A stretch of 64,000 bases of DNA from Methanofollis fontis (lineage in GTDB: Archaea > Halobacteriota > Methanomicrobia > Methanomicrobiales > Methanofollaceae), in NCBI RefSeq assembly GCF_004297185.1, contig NZ_PGCL01000003.1, positions 434,001-498,000 of the forward strand, written 5' to 3'. Below the pieces are notes generated by a model. That model did no database searches, was not told where the DNA came from, and saw only the letters and a list, made by a program, of their open reading frames with translations. Position numbers and translations under genes: made by a program. Positions 43,798 through 52,256 of the stretch are shown piece by piece (position 1 is the first letter of the stretch; every line of letters starts with the position of its first letter).

Positions 43798-44808
43798 TCA
43801 GCGGAAGGAGAGGACCGTCGAGAGGATCGCCGATCTGATCTCCTCCTCTGAATACCCCATGATGCGGGCGAGGAGGATCGCACCGCCTGCACCCATTCCC
43901 TCCTTCACCTCGCCCTCGCAGTAGCGGGCGAGTCCGGCATCACCGATGGTGTCAAAACCGGGATCGACATACCATGCCCCGGCACCGACCGATGCCGCAA
44001 CCGCCTCGAAGTTCGCCGAGGCATCAGCACGCACGTACTCGGTCGTTGCGAGGGGGGCCATCCGCTCACCAAGTCCCTTCAGCACCGCATTCACCGAGAG
44101 CATCTGGGTGCCGCCTGCCAGCACCACCTCACCTGAAAAACCGCAGACGATGCCGGCGGCGACCGCCATCATCGGATCACCGCCGATCCTGACCACATCC
44201 AGGGGATCGGTCACTCCACTCTCCCGGACCCGTGCCACCACCGCCCGGCAGACCTCCTCCTTCTGCTCCACCGGATTGTTCACGAAGCTGCTCGATACGC
44301 GTGCGTCGTAGCCAAGGGCGCGCAGCACACACAGCGCCGTTGTCGTCCCGCCCGGCACACTCTCCCCGAGGACGAGGAGATCAGCGCAGCCGGAGAGCAG
44401 TCGTCCGGCCCGTTTTCCGGCCTCGAAGATGGCATGCGCCCGCGGCACAGCATCGCCCTGACGCGGATCGGCCCCTGCATCACCATACACATCCAGACAG
44501 GGGACCGTCGGGCGGTTGAACATCCCGGCATTCACAAACACCGGTTCGATCCCGCAGAGCTGGAGCATGGAGCGTGTGATCACCGCCGGTGTCGGGCAGT
44601 TTGTCGGGGTGTTGGGTTTGTAGCCCATCGAGTGGATCTCGCCCTTCACGATCAGTTCGGCATCCAGGATCGGGGTGAACACCGTCCTTTCAGGTGTGGA
44701 ACCGGCACCTGAGATGCCGGGCACCATCGAAAGGGCGGTGTTTCCCAGAATACCTGCGAACAGGGGACGAGAAAACTCAATCTCAGGAAATGAGGAGAGA
44801 AATGCCAT
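43798..44808 (-). CDS. cobT: Archaeal CobT-like nicotinate-nucleotide-dimethylbenzimidazole phosphoribosyltransferase
   Basis: 336 aa from the ATG at 44808. Features of the archaeal UPF0284/CobT-like family are LFAGILGNTALSMVPGISGA, GAGSTPERTVFTPILDAELI, ESVPGGTTTALCVLRALGYD, DVVRIGGDPMMAVAAGI and GGTQMLSV. It would activate the lower ligand base of cobamides as its alpha-riboside phosphate. The divergent neighbours are cobZ- and cobS-like genes of the same pathway, which supports the assignment. Confidence 0.85.
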   Translation of the reverse strand: MAFLSSFPEIEFSRPLFAGILGNTALSMVPGISGAGSTPERTVFTPILDAELIVKGEIHSMGYKPNTPTNCPTPAVITRSMLQLCGIEPVFVNAGMFNRPTVPCLDVYGDAGADPRQGDAVPRAHAIFEAGKRAGRLLSGCADLLVLGESVPGGTTTALCVLRALGYDARVSSSFVNNPVEQKEEVCRAVVARVRESGVTDPLDVVRIGGDPMMAVAAGIVCGFSGEVVLAGGTQMLSVNAVLKGLGERMAPLATTEYVRADASANFEAVAASVGAGAWYVDPGFDTIGDAGLARYCEGEVKEGMGAGGAILLARIMGYSEEEIRSAILSTVLSFR

Positions 44809-44812
44809 ATGA

Positions 44813-44822
44813 ATGTATATAT
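44813..44822 (+). promoter_or_regulatory. TATA box of the cobZ-like gene
   Basis: TGTATATATG, centred about 30 nt before the ATG at 44847, suggests a leaderless mRNA. The element is nearly symmetric and lies only 5-14 nt outside the divergent cobT start, so binding factors there would affect both genes. Confidence 0.5.
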
Positions 44823-44846
44823 GGGGTAACATCAAGAAATTTGCGT

Positions 44847-45290
44847 ATGTTTGAGATCGAAGAGCGACTCTCCTCAAAGGGGATCACAACAGAGGCCATC
44901 GTAGACGCCGGGATGGCCCTCTATGTCCCCCATGGCATGGATGCCGAGGAGGCGCGCCGCCGCCTCCATACGCGCATCACCGCCTCATATAATGATCCCA
45001 ACATCTCCTCCCTGCTACTCGGCGCCATTCTGCTTGAAGAAGAGCTCTTCGAACGAAGGGCCAATTCAGAAATCGCCGATGATCCCGTTTTTCTGCTCTC
45101 AGACGAGATTATCGGCATGTCCATCGCCGAGATCATCGGCGGCATCTATGCCAGGTTCGAGTTCACCCGATATGATCAGAAAAAACCGGGCATCCTCTCC
45201 GAACTCGGCCCCTTCCTCGATGATGCCGTTGCAGGCCTGATTGCCGGAAACACCTCCCGCCTCTACTCAGAATGCTTCTCGAACCAGTAA
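44847..45290 (+). CDS. cobZ: Alpha-ribazole phosphatase CobZ-like (PgpA-fold)
   Basis: 147 aa from the ATG at 44847. The sequence resembles the phosphatidylglycerophosphatase A family (GITTEAIVDAGMALYVP, DPNISSLLLGAILLEEELFE, DDPVFLLSDEIIGMSIAEII, LGPFLDDAVAGLIAG). In methanogens a PgpA-like protein, CobZ, replaces bacterial CobC as alpha-ribazole-phosphate phosphatase and is encoded beside cobS. Its 3' end overlaps cobS by 19 nt, matching that arrangement. A phospholipid phosphatase role is the alternative. Confidence 0.75.
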   Translation: MFEIEERLSSKGITTEAIVDAGMALYVPHGMDAEEARRRLHTRITASYNDPNISSLLLGAILLEEELFERRANSEIADDPVFLLSDEIIGMSIAEIIGGIYARFEFTRYDQKKPGILSELGPFLDDAVAGLIAGNTSRLYSECFSNQ

Positions 45291-45985
45291 GGGCCCTGCT
45301 CCAGTTCACCACCGTCCTGCCCCTCGGGCGGCATGCAGAGTTCGATGCCTTTGCACGACATTCATGGCTCTATCCAGCAGCAGGATGGATTACAGGGGGC
45401 GGGGCGGCGATCATCGCATTCCTTCTTGGGGGACACACCCTGCTGGCGGCAGCAGCAGCGGTTACTGCCGCCGTGGTCATCTCAGGAGCCAACCATTTCG
45501 ATGGTCTCCTCGACCTCGGCGACGGGCTGATGGCCCACGGGAGCAGGGAAAAACGGATCGCCGCCCTGACCGATCGGCAGATCGGTGCGGGGGGGGTGGC
45601 GGCAGGGATCCTCATCACCATATGCGCAATCGCCGGTCTCGTCGAGGTATGGAGCATCCCCCTCGTCATCCTCACCGCCGAGGTCTGCGCAAAACTTGCC
45701 ATGGCATGGATCACCGCTCTCGGGGCCCCCTTCCACGACGGCATCCACGCCTACCTCCACGGGTTTGCCCGACCGTTCTTTGTCCCTCTCGCAATCCTCC
45801 CGGTACTGCCGCTTCTCCTGCTGGTCTCTCCGCTCTCACTGGGAAAGGCCATCCTTGCCACCGGCATCGTGGTCCTGATCCTGATGGGAACCGCCCGTCG
45901 CCTCTTCGGCGGCGTGAACGGCGACGTTGCCGGGGCGTCAAATGAGATTGTCAGGGCAGCGGTCATCATCGCCCTTGCGCTCTAG
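45272..45985 (+). CDS. cobS: Cobalamin synthase CobS
   Basis: 237 aa, integral membrane enzyme joining adenosyl-GDP-cobinamide with alpha-ribazole or its phosphate. The N-terminal region (LEPVRALLQFTTVLPLGRHA) and the acidic signature HFDGLLDLGDGLMAHGSREK (about 75-94) are diagnostic. Five to six helices follow. It starts inside the cobZ-like gene, so translation is coupled. Confidence 0.93.
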   Translation: MLLEPVRALLQFTTVLPLGRHAEFDAFARHSWLYPAAGWITGGGAAIIAFLLGGHTLLAAAAAVTAAVVISGANHFDGLLDLGDGLMAHGSREKRIAALTDRQIGAGGVAAGILITICAIAGLVEVWSIPLVILTAEVCAKLAMAWITALGAPFHDGIHAYLHGFARPFFVPLAILPVLPLLLLVSPLSLGKAILATGIVVLILMGTARRLFGGVNGDVAGASNEIVRAAVIIALAL

Positions 45986-46021
45986 GGCGCATACACCTTT
46001 TTATTCATCAGACCGTAGTGT

Positions 46022-46894
46022 ATGCTGATGATGCACGGAAGACCCATCCATACGCGCGGCGGCGTGATCACCGAGATCGATCCCGATCTCTGCGCCATCC
46101 GCCTCCGCCTGCCGGCGGGGATCCTCCCGGTCGATAAAATGGCCGGAATCGCAGAAATCGCAAAAAAATACGGTAGCGGCGAGGTCCATCTCACCACCCG
46201 CCAGACCATGGAGATCCCGCATGTAGATCCTCAGCACCTGGAGGAGATCGCACAAGAACTCGAGGAAAACGGCACTCCCGTCGGTTCAGAGCATGATGAG
46301 GTCGTCAATATCATCGCCTGCCCGGGAACGTCGCAGTGCAAATATTCCAATATCGAGACATTCGGGCTGGCACGGCGGATCGACGAACGCGTATTCGGAA
46401 AGGAAATGCCAATCCGGGTCAGAATCTCACTCTCAGGCTGTCCGAATGCCTGCACCAGCCCGGTACTCAATGAGATCGGAGTCGTCGGCCGGATCAGGCC
46501 CCTGCGAGTGGAAGGCATGTGCACCGGTTGCGGCACCTGCGCAGAGTACTGCAAGGAGAAAGCGATCACCATAAAAAATGGGATCTCCGAGATCATCCCG
46601 GAACGCTGCGTGCAGTGCGGCATCTGCATCCAGTCCTGTCCGTTCGACCTGCTGAAGTCTGAATATCGGCACTACCTGATCACCATCGGAGGGCGCCGCG
46701 GCCGCCACCCGGCCTCAGGACGGGAACTGGTCACAGTCGAGACGGAGGATGACGTGCTCGAGGTGATCGACCGGACGGTCTACTGGATCTACAGGAATGC
46801 ATGGAGCGGAAGGCATCTTGCTGACCAGCTCGATGAAATTGGCTATGATGCCTTCCGTGAAACAATCAGGACCGAGTTCGGCGGCGGTACATAG
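46022..46894 (+). CDS. Small dissimilatory sulfite reductase-like protein (Dsr-LP)
   Basis: 290 aa with one siroheme/4Fe-4S nitrite-sulfite reductase repeat and an inserted ferredoxin. The siroheme-cluster cysteines are IIACPGTSQCKY and SGCPNACTSP; VHLTTRQTMEIPHV is the substrate-side segment. Two 4Fe-4S motifs follow (CTGCGTCAEYCKEKA, CVQCGICIQSCPFDL). Methanogens carry several such Dsr-like proteins whose physiological reaction is mostly unproven. CTTTTTATTC about 22-28 nt upstream is a TATA candidate, so a leaderless start. It lies 36 nt after cobS; siroheme and cobamide share a tetrapyrrole precursor. Confidence 0.88.
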   Translation: MLMMHGRPIHTRGGVITEIDPDLCAIRLRLPAGILPVDKMAGIAEIAKKYGSGEVHLTTRQTMEIPHVDPQHLEEIAQELEENGTPVGSEHDEVVNIIACPGTSQCKYSNIETFGLARRIDERVFGKEMPIRVRISLSGCPNACTSPVLNEIGVVGRIRPLRVEGMCTGCGTCAEYCKEKAITIKNGISEIIPERCVQCGICIQSCPFDLLKSEYRHYLITIGGRRGRHPASGRELVTVETEDDVLEVIDRTVYWIYRNAWSGRHLADQLDEIGYDAFRETIRTEFGGGT

Positions 46895-47180
46895 AGGAAA
46901 AACCGGTTCCGGCATCGTCCGAGCACTCAATCGCATCTCCATCACGGACAAGCGAGTTGAACATCATCGCTGCATTGAGCAGTTCTTCATCAATCCCCAT
47001 TCCACCGCGGGCACCCTTCATCGCCTGCTGCTGGGGCGGCGGGAGTACCCGTTTGCCCACCCGGACCCCGGCACAATGCCGGCAATAGGCGCAATGGCTA
47101 TGCACCGAAACCTCCTTACCAGCGCAGGTGACGGTGACGCGGTTTTTTTCCGTATCACGGTGAAATTCCAGAGTTTTCAT
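46866..47180 (-). CDS. Small Cys/His-rich hypothetical protein
   Basis: 104 aa from the ATG at 47180; an ATG at 47210 would add 10 residues. It contains VHSHCAYCRHCAGVRVGKRV, a possible metal site, then a helical part (GIDEELLNAAMMFNSLVRDG). I do not recognise a family. The end overlaps the Dsr-like gene tail to tail by 29 nt. CTATATAAATC on the minus strand near 47272-47283 could be its promoter. Confidence 0.5.
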   Translation of the reverse strand: MKTLEFHRDTEKNRVTVTCAGKEVSVHSHCAYCRHCAGVRVGKRVLPPPQQQAMKGARGGMGIDEELLNAAMMFNSLVRDGDAIECSDDAGTGFSSMYRRRTRS

Positions 47181-47273
47181 AGGGCAGTGAGTATTTGTCG
47201 GATCAGGCATTTGAGTGTGTCGGTACTCCTCTATACGCCCCCCTTTGAACGGAGCAGGGGCATATCGAAATGA

Positions 47274-47350
47274 TTTATATAGATCGATGCCCAATATATG
47301 ATACTCGCTTCAATCCGACTGTGCAAACAGTCTCATATTTGAGTGGAGGA
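47274..47350 (+). promoter_or_regulatory. EF-1alpha promoter and ribosome-binding site
   Basis: Two TATA-like elements occur, TTTATATAG (47274-47282) and CAATATATGATAC (47292-47304); the second would place transcription start near 47322. GGAGGA at about 47345-47350 lies 6 nt before the tuf start. The first element reads equally well on the minus strand. Confidence 0.6.
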
Positions 47351-47356
47351 TAACCA

Positions 47357-48634
47357 ATGGCAACCGAAAAACCACACATGAACCTTGCTGTCATCGGGCA
47401 CATCGACCACGGAAAGTCGACCACCGTCGGCCGCCTGATGTTTGAGACAGGAGCTGTACCGCCCCATATTATCGAGAACTACAGAAAGGAAGCTGAGTCC
47501 AAAGGTAAGGGCTCCTTCGAGTTCGCATGGGTTATGGACAGTCTCAAGGAAGAGCGCGAGCGCGGTATCACCATCGACATCGCTCACAAGCGGTTCGACA
47601 CCGACAAGTACTACTTCACCGTTGTGGACTGCCCGGGTCACCGTGACTTCATCAAGAACATGATCACCGGTGCATCGCAGGCCGACGCCGCCCTTCTCGT
47701 CGTCGCCGCTCCGGACGGTGTCATGGAGCAGACCAAGGAGCACGTCTTCCTCTCCAGGACACTCGGCATCACGCAGCTCATCGTCGGCATCAACAAGATG
47801 GACGCCGCCGACTACTCGGAGAAGCGCTACAACGAGGTCAAGGAGCAGCTCTCGCAGCTCCTGAAGATGGTCGGCTTCAAGCCCGCCGACGTCCCGTTCA
47901 TCCCGATGTCCTCCTTTGAGGGTGTCAACATCTCCAAGAAGTCCGACAAGACTCCCTGGTACAACGGTCCGACGGTCCTTGAATCCCTCGACCTGCTCAA
48001 GGAGCCCGAGAAGCCGACGAGCCTTCCGTTCCGTCTCCCGATTCAGGACGTCTACTCGATCTCCGGCGTCGGCACCGTGCCTGTCGGCCGTATCGAGACC
48101 GGCGTCATGAAGAAGGGTATGAAGGTCTCCTTCATGCCGGCAAACGTCAACGGCGAAGTGAAGTCCATTGAGATGCACCACGAGGAAGTGCCCGAGGCAC
48201 TGCCCGGCGACAACGTCGGCTTCAACGTCCGTGGTGTCGGCAAGAATGATGTCCGCCGCGGCGATGTCTGTGGGCCTGTCGATGAGCCCCCAACGGTTGC
48301 CGAGGAGTTCACCGCCCAGATCGTCGTGCTCCACCACCCGAGCGCCATCACGGTCGGCTACACCCCGGTCTTCCACTGCCACACCTCGCAGATCGCCTGC
48401 ACCTTCACCGAGCTCATGACCAAACTCGACCCGCGCACCGGTCAGGTCAAGGAGCAGAACCCGACCTTCCTGAAGACCGGCGATGCGGCGATCGTCAAGA
48501 TCCGCCCGACCCGCCCGATGGTCATCGAGAAGATCAAGGAGATCCCGCAGCTCGGTCGCTTTGCCATCCGTGACATGGGATCGACGATCGCAGCCGGCAT
48601 GTGTATCGACATCCAGGCCAAACAGATGAGATAA
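47357..48634 (+). CDS. tuf: Translation elongation factor 1-alpha
   Basis: 425 aa archaeal EF-1A/EF-Tu, the GTPase that delivers aminoacyl-tRNA to the ribosome. G1 is GHIDHGKST, switch I contains [14 protein letters not shown]3 is DCPGHRDF, G4 is NKMD, and domains II and III follow. Codon use is strongly biased to C- and G-ending codons (AAG, GTC, ATC), as expected for a highly expressed gene. rpsJ follows after 24 nt, the classic archaeal tuf-rpsJ pair. Confidence 0.97.
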   Translation: MATEKPHMNLAVIGHIDHGKSTTVGRLMFETGAVPPHIIENYRKEAESKGKGSFEFAWVMDSLKEERERGITIDIAHKRFDTDKYYFTVVDCPGHRDFIKNMITGASQADAALLVVAAPDGVMEQTKEHVFLSRTLGITQLIVGINKMDAADYSEKRYNEVKEQLSQLLKMVGFKPADVPFIPMSSFEGVNISKKSDKTPWYNGPTVLESLDLLKEPEKPTSLPFRLPIQDVYSISGVGTVPVGRIETGVMKKGMKVSFMPANVNGEVKSIEMHHEEVPEALPGDNVGFNVRGVGKNDVRRGDVCGPVDEPPTVAEEFTAQIVVLHHPSAITVGYTPVFHCHTSQIACTFTELMTKLDPRTGQVKEQNPTFLKTGDAAIVKIRPTRPMVIEKIKEIPQLGRFAIRDMGSTIAAGMCIDIQAKQMR

Positions 48635-48658
48635 GTCTTCGTTCAGTGGTGAAGGTCT

Positions 48659-48967
48659 ATGCAAAAAGCCAGAATACGCCTATCAGGGACCGATTACGAC
48701 AAAATCGAGATGGTCTGTGACAGAATACGGGAAATTGCAGAGCGGACGGGCGTGAATCTGGCAGGGCCTATCCCCCTCCCCACGAAGAGACTCGTCGTGC
48801 CGATCAGGAAAAGCCCGGACGGAGAGGGAACTGCGACCTGGGATCGTTGGCAGATGCGCGTGCACAAGCGTCTCATCGACATCGATGCCGACGAGCGGGC
48901 CCTGAGGCAGCTGATGCGCATTCAGGTGCCAAAGGACATCGGCATCGAGATTGTGCTGGAGAGCTGA
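48659..48967 (+). CDS. rpsJ: Ribosomal protein S10 (uS10)
   Basis: 102 aa: [20 protein letters not shown] at the N terminus, [20 protein letters not shown] in the loop region and [13 protein letters not shown] at the end. Length and motifs match archaeal uS10. Co-transcribed with tuf. Confidence 0.96.
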   Translation: MQKARIRLSGTDYDKIEMVCDRIREIAERTGVNLAGPIPLPTKRLVVPIRKSPDGEGTATWDRWQMRVHKRLIDIDADERALRQLMRIQVPKDIGIEIVLES

Positions 48968-48971
48968 TGCT

Positions 48972-50573
48972 GTGAGCGGCATTAAAGCCGCCGGATTTGC
49001 CATTCGAATCCAGAATTTTCTCTCTTTTGAGAGACTTTTTTTTTGTTTCATTATCCTTGCGGCGATCCTGCGGTTCGCATTCCTGGATCTCAAACTCTTC
49101 CACCATGACGAGGCAATCCATGCCTGGTTTTCCTACAAACTCCTGACCACCGGCGTCTACCTCTACGATCCCTCATTCCACGGACCCCTGCTCTACTATG
49201 TAACGTCAGGGATGTTCTCGGCCTTCGGCGACTCAGACCTCGTGGGACGGATCATACCCGCACTCCTCGGCACCCTGATCGTGGTGCTGCTCTATCCACT
49301 CTACCGCCTCGGTTACCTTGACCAGCGGCAGACACTGGTTGCAGCCCTGTTCCTTGCAATCTCCCCGAACATGGTGTATTTTTCCCGGTTCCTGAGAAAC
49401 GACATCTTCATCCTCTTTCTGACCTTCGTCCTCCTGCTCTCCCTGATCCTCTATCTGGAGCGAGGGCAGATGCAATATGCGGCCCTGGCGGCGGTCGCAA
49501 CCGGACTGGGACTTTCATGCAAGGAAAATATGCCGATCGTGCTCGGGATATTCGGGGCCTACCTGATCTATCTCGTCTGGTCAGGGAAGGTTACCCTGCC
49601 GCGACGGTGGATACGCGATCTCGCCCTTGGCGCACTGATCACCATCGGGATAGTGGCGGTCATGTATTCATCCTTCGGCGTCCATCCCGAGCGTCTGATC
49701 ACCTTCATTCCCGACGCCTTCCTCCACTGGTGGGATATGCACGAGCAGCAGCGTCTCGGCGGACCGTTTTTCTTCTATATTCTCCTGTTCCTGCTCTACG
49801 AGGTCCCGATATTCCTTCTGGCCATTGCAGGGACGGTGCAGTTCATCCAGCACGGACGGCACAAGCAATCCAGAGAGACGGCGAAACGGACGATGCATGA
49901 GATCGTCGGGATTGCCCTCGAGCAGATCAGGGGGCATCTGCCCGAGGCACCCCGGTCGTTCGATAAGAAAGAGGAGTTTTTCCGGTTCTGCATCGTGTGG
50001 TGGCTCCTTTCAATTGTGGCATACGCCTATATCGGGGAGAAGGTGCCCTGGCTCCTGATCCACCAGCTGCTCCCGACCGTCCTGGTGGCGACCTATGCGA
50101 TGACCCGCAAAAAAGCGATCATTGCCGTTTTATCAAGCATCTTTCTCGTGTTTGCCCTCTGGCACGTCGCCTATGTGCCGGCCGATGTGAACGAACCGAT
50201 CGTGCAGGTGCAGAACTCCGAGGATCTGAGAGAGGTGATGGCACTGATCGATGCCTCGGAGTCCGTTGCCGTGGCATCGGACCGTTATTGGCCGCTGCCA
50301 TGGTATTACCGCGGGGACCGCTCCGAAAACCTGAATTATTTCGGAAAACGGATTGACGAGGGAAATTTTGCAGGCGATGCCTACGACCTGGTGATCACCT
50401 CTGACGAAGATTCCTATGCCTCCCTGCCGGGCTTCGAGAAGCGGCAATACAACCTCAACTACTGGTTCTCGTGGTACGACAACAAGGACCGGATCGCCCA
50501 GTATTACTTCTTCAGGGACGGGAAAATGGGAAATATGAAGCTTGAAGTCTTTGTCAGGAATGCAACGGTATAA
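48972..50573 (+). CDS. Agl23-type (TIGR03663) membrane glycosyltransferase-like protein
   Basis: 533 aa from a GTG at 48972 (GGAG about 12 nt upstream), 4 nt after rpsJ. About 10-12 membrane helices form a GT-C-like fold. The early luminal loop HHDEAIHAWFSYKLLTTGVY resembles the DxE/DE motif used by GT-C enzymes to bind lipid-phosphate sugars, followed by YDPSFHGPLLYYV and SRFLRNDIFILFLTF. The family is named in databases for association with flippase activity in archaeal glycosylation. A soluble C-terminal part (about 420-533) ends the protein. Its YYY-domain relative lies at 56460. Confidence 0.82.
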   Translation: MSGIKAAGFAIRIQNFLSFERLFFCFIILAAILRFAFLDLKLFHHDEAIHAWFSYKLLTTGVYLYDPSFHGPLLYYVTSGMFSAFGDSDLVGRIIPALLGTLIVVLLYPLYRLGYLDQRQTLVAALFLAISPNMVYFSRFLRNDIFILFLTFVLLLSLILYLERGQMQYAALAAVATGLGLSCKENMPIVLGIFGAYLIYLVWSGKVTLPRRWIRDLALGALITIGIVAVMYSSFGVHPERLITFIPDAFLHWWDMHEQQRLGGPFFFYILLFLLYEVPIFLLAIAGTVQFIQHGRHKQSRETAKRTMHEIVGIALEQIRGHLPEAPRSFDKKEEFFRFCIVWWLLSIVAYAYIGEKVPWLLIHQLLPTVLVATYAMTRKKAIIAVLSSIFLVFALWHVAYVPADVNEPIVQVQNSEDLREVMALIDASESVAVASDRYWPLPWYYRGDRSENLNYFGKRIDEGNFAGDAYDLVITSDEDSYASLPGFEKRQYNLNYWFSWYDNKDRIAQYYFFRDGKMGNMKLEVFVRNATV

Positions 50574-51124
50574 TATCCCCATTTTTTCTCGGGAGGAGAA
50601 TCACTGCATCGACCGGGAACACCGGAATACTCTTTTTTGCGGCCGCTGAACGGCATATCACCTCCATCCTGCAAGGTTGTGCCGATCCGGAGGTCATGGC
50701 AATCACGTGGCGGTCAGGAAATGCGGGCTGGAGATCTGGCAGTCTCAGGATAATAACGCACCAAACAGGCCCCACCCTGCGGCATCATGAGGGAGCGCGA
50801 CAGACCCGACGGGTGAGTTGGGAGAAGTTCCTGAAGTACGGCATCGTTCAAGAGCATGCTGCCGCCCTGCCCCTACGTTCGGTGGGTATCCGGGAGTCTC
50901 CACCCGCCAGGAGAGAGCAAGGAAACACGCTTTATTCTCACTGTGGGCGGCAGGTCTGATCGATCGACCCCCACTATGAAGACAGAGAAATGGACGGGAA
51001 GCGTCTCAAACCAGGTGATTGATCGAAGCGCGGAATGGCTCTAAATATGCTCGATCATTACGAAGGAACGGGAAGCGGAGATGACCTGAGGGACAAAAGC
51101 AGAAAAATGAGGGGATCGGGAACG
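50574..51124. other. Convergent intergenic region
   Basis: The T-run CATTTTTTCTC right after the stop at 50573 may terminate the tuf-rpsJ-Agl23 transcript. A pair ACCTCC/GGAGGT (about 50661 and 50690) could form a stem. Several open frames exist but none looks like a protein, and I see no tRNA or other RNA gene. Confidence 0.45.
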
Positions 51125-52252
51125 TTATCCAAGTTCGTCCCATTTTCGTTTATTGCGGAGATACAGCACGCCACCGATGACCAGGACGATCAGGATGCCG
51201 GCACCGATATAGATGGGGAGGGATCCAAGGTTCAGGGAGAAGCCCTCACCGATTTCCTCCTTGAGGGCCTTTGCCGTGTTCAGCGTTGCATTCGCCTTCT
51301 GATCCGCCTCCTCGGCCTTGATCCTGGCGGCGTCATAGTCCTGCGCATTCATCTTGTCGTTAGCGCCCGAGAGCTCCTGGGCGGCGATGTCGCGCTGTGA
51401 TACAAGACTCATCACCCGCTGGTCGGTCGACATGCTCCGGTTGACCTGGAAATACGAGATGATGCCGTCAATCTCATTGATGGCAGTCTGGGCATCGTTG
51501 ATCTCCTTCTGCGCCCATGACCGCGAGAGGGCGGTCTCCGATGCGTCCATGGCGGCATTGGCAGTCGTCAGGTAGTTCTGGGCCGCAGCATAATCTGAAG
51601 TTGCCGAAGCACTGTTGATCGCCGCCTTTGCCTCTTCGTACTTCGCCGTGGCCTCGGTCGTGTCGACACCCATCGCCGTCTTCCCGTCGATATCGGCCTT
51701 CAGGGCATTCAGCCGGTTTGCGGCGGTACCAATGTTGGTCTGGACATCGGCCGGATTGACGACGGTCCGCTTCAGGATATACTCACTGTCTTCAACGACA
51801 TCGTCATCTTTGTCGAGCTGATGGATCCTGACAAGCACCTTCTGCTGCGTGGAGGTCACCGTCGGGGCATTCCCTTCAACGGTCACCTTCACGCTCACAT
51901 CGGAATCCGACTTGTATGCAAGATCCCATCCATCGAGATAGAGGTAGCGACTTGACGATGAACGCGGCTGCGAGAAGATGCCGATACCATCCACCTCGAT
52001 ATTGTAACTCCAGCGGATAGCATCCAGTTCGGAGAAGAATTCAAGGTAATGGTCATCGGGGAAAGAGAGATCGCCGCTCTCCTTGAGATCAAGGACCAGA
52101 CCAACGGTCACATGCTGTCCGGGGGAGAGATCCCCGGAGGCAGGATTGACATCCGGGGTCTTCGCGAGCCCATAATTCACCGATGCCGACGCCGCTCCGA
52201 TCAGGCAGAGGGCGAAGACACATCCAATTAAAAATTTAAAACCATTTTTCAT
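51125..52252 (-). CDS. Secreted, C-terminally anchored coiled-coil protein
   Basis: 375 aa from the ATG at 52252. A signal peptide lies at about 1-24 (FKFLIGCVFALCLIGAASAS), then a beta-rich extracellular domain (about 30-150). A long alanine-rich helical/coiled-coil stretch runs over about 155-335 (ATAKYEEAKAAINSASATSD; ARIKAEEADQKANATLNTAK). A C-terminal helix (IYIGAGILIVLVIGGVLYL) ends in a short positive tail (RNKRKWDELG). It should be anchored in the membrane and face outward. It starts 4 nt after the CetZ stop, implying coupled expression. Family not recognised. Confidence 0.8.
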   Translation of the reverse strand: MKNGFKFLIGCVFALCLIGAASASVNYGLAKTPDVNPASGDLSPGQHVTVGLVLDLKESGDLSFPDDHYLEFFSELDAIRWSYNIEVDGIGIFSQPRSSSSRYLYLDGWDLAYKSDSDVSVKVTVEGNAPTVTSTQQKVLVRIHQLDKDDDVVEDSEYILKRTVVNPADVQTNIGTAANRLNALKADIDGKTAMGVDTTEATAKYEEAKAAINSASATSDYAAAQNYLTTANAAMDASETALSRSWAQKEINDAQTAINEIDGIISYFQVNRSMSTDQRVMSLVSQRDIAAQELSGANDKMNAQDYDAARIKAEEADQKANATLNTAKALKEEIGEGFSLNLGSLPIYIGAGILIVLVIGGVLYLRNKRKWDELG

Positions 52253-52256
52253 TCTA

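Noticed and set aside
45986-46021. Cobalamin riboswitch near the cob genes
   Set aside because: The gaps are too short and no B12-box sequence is present; archaea rarely use this switch.
47333-48664. A 443-aa open frame antisense to EF-1alpha
   Set aside because: It arises from the strong GC-ending codon bias of tuf; the tuf reading has full family identity and the antisense product is Asp/Arg/Gly-biased without motifs.
50696-50959. An 87-aa ORF after a GGAGGT element
   Set aside because: The ribosome-like element is only 1 nt from the ATG, the composition is Arg/Ser-rich and no promoter is evident.
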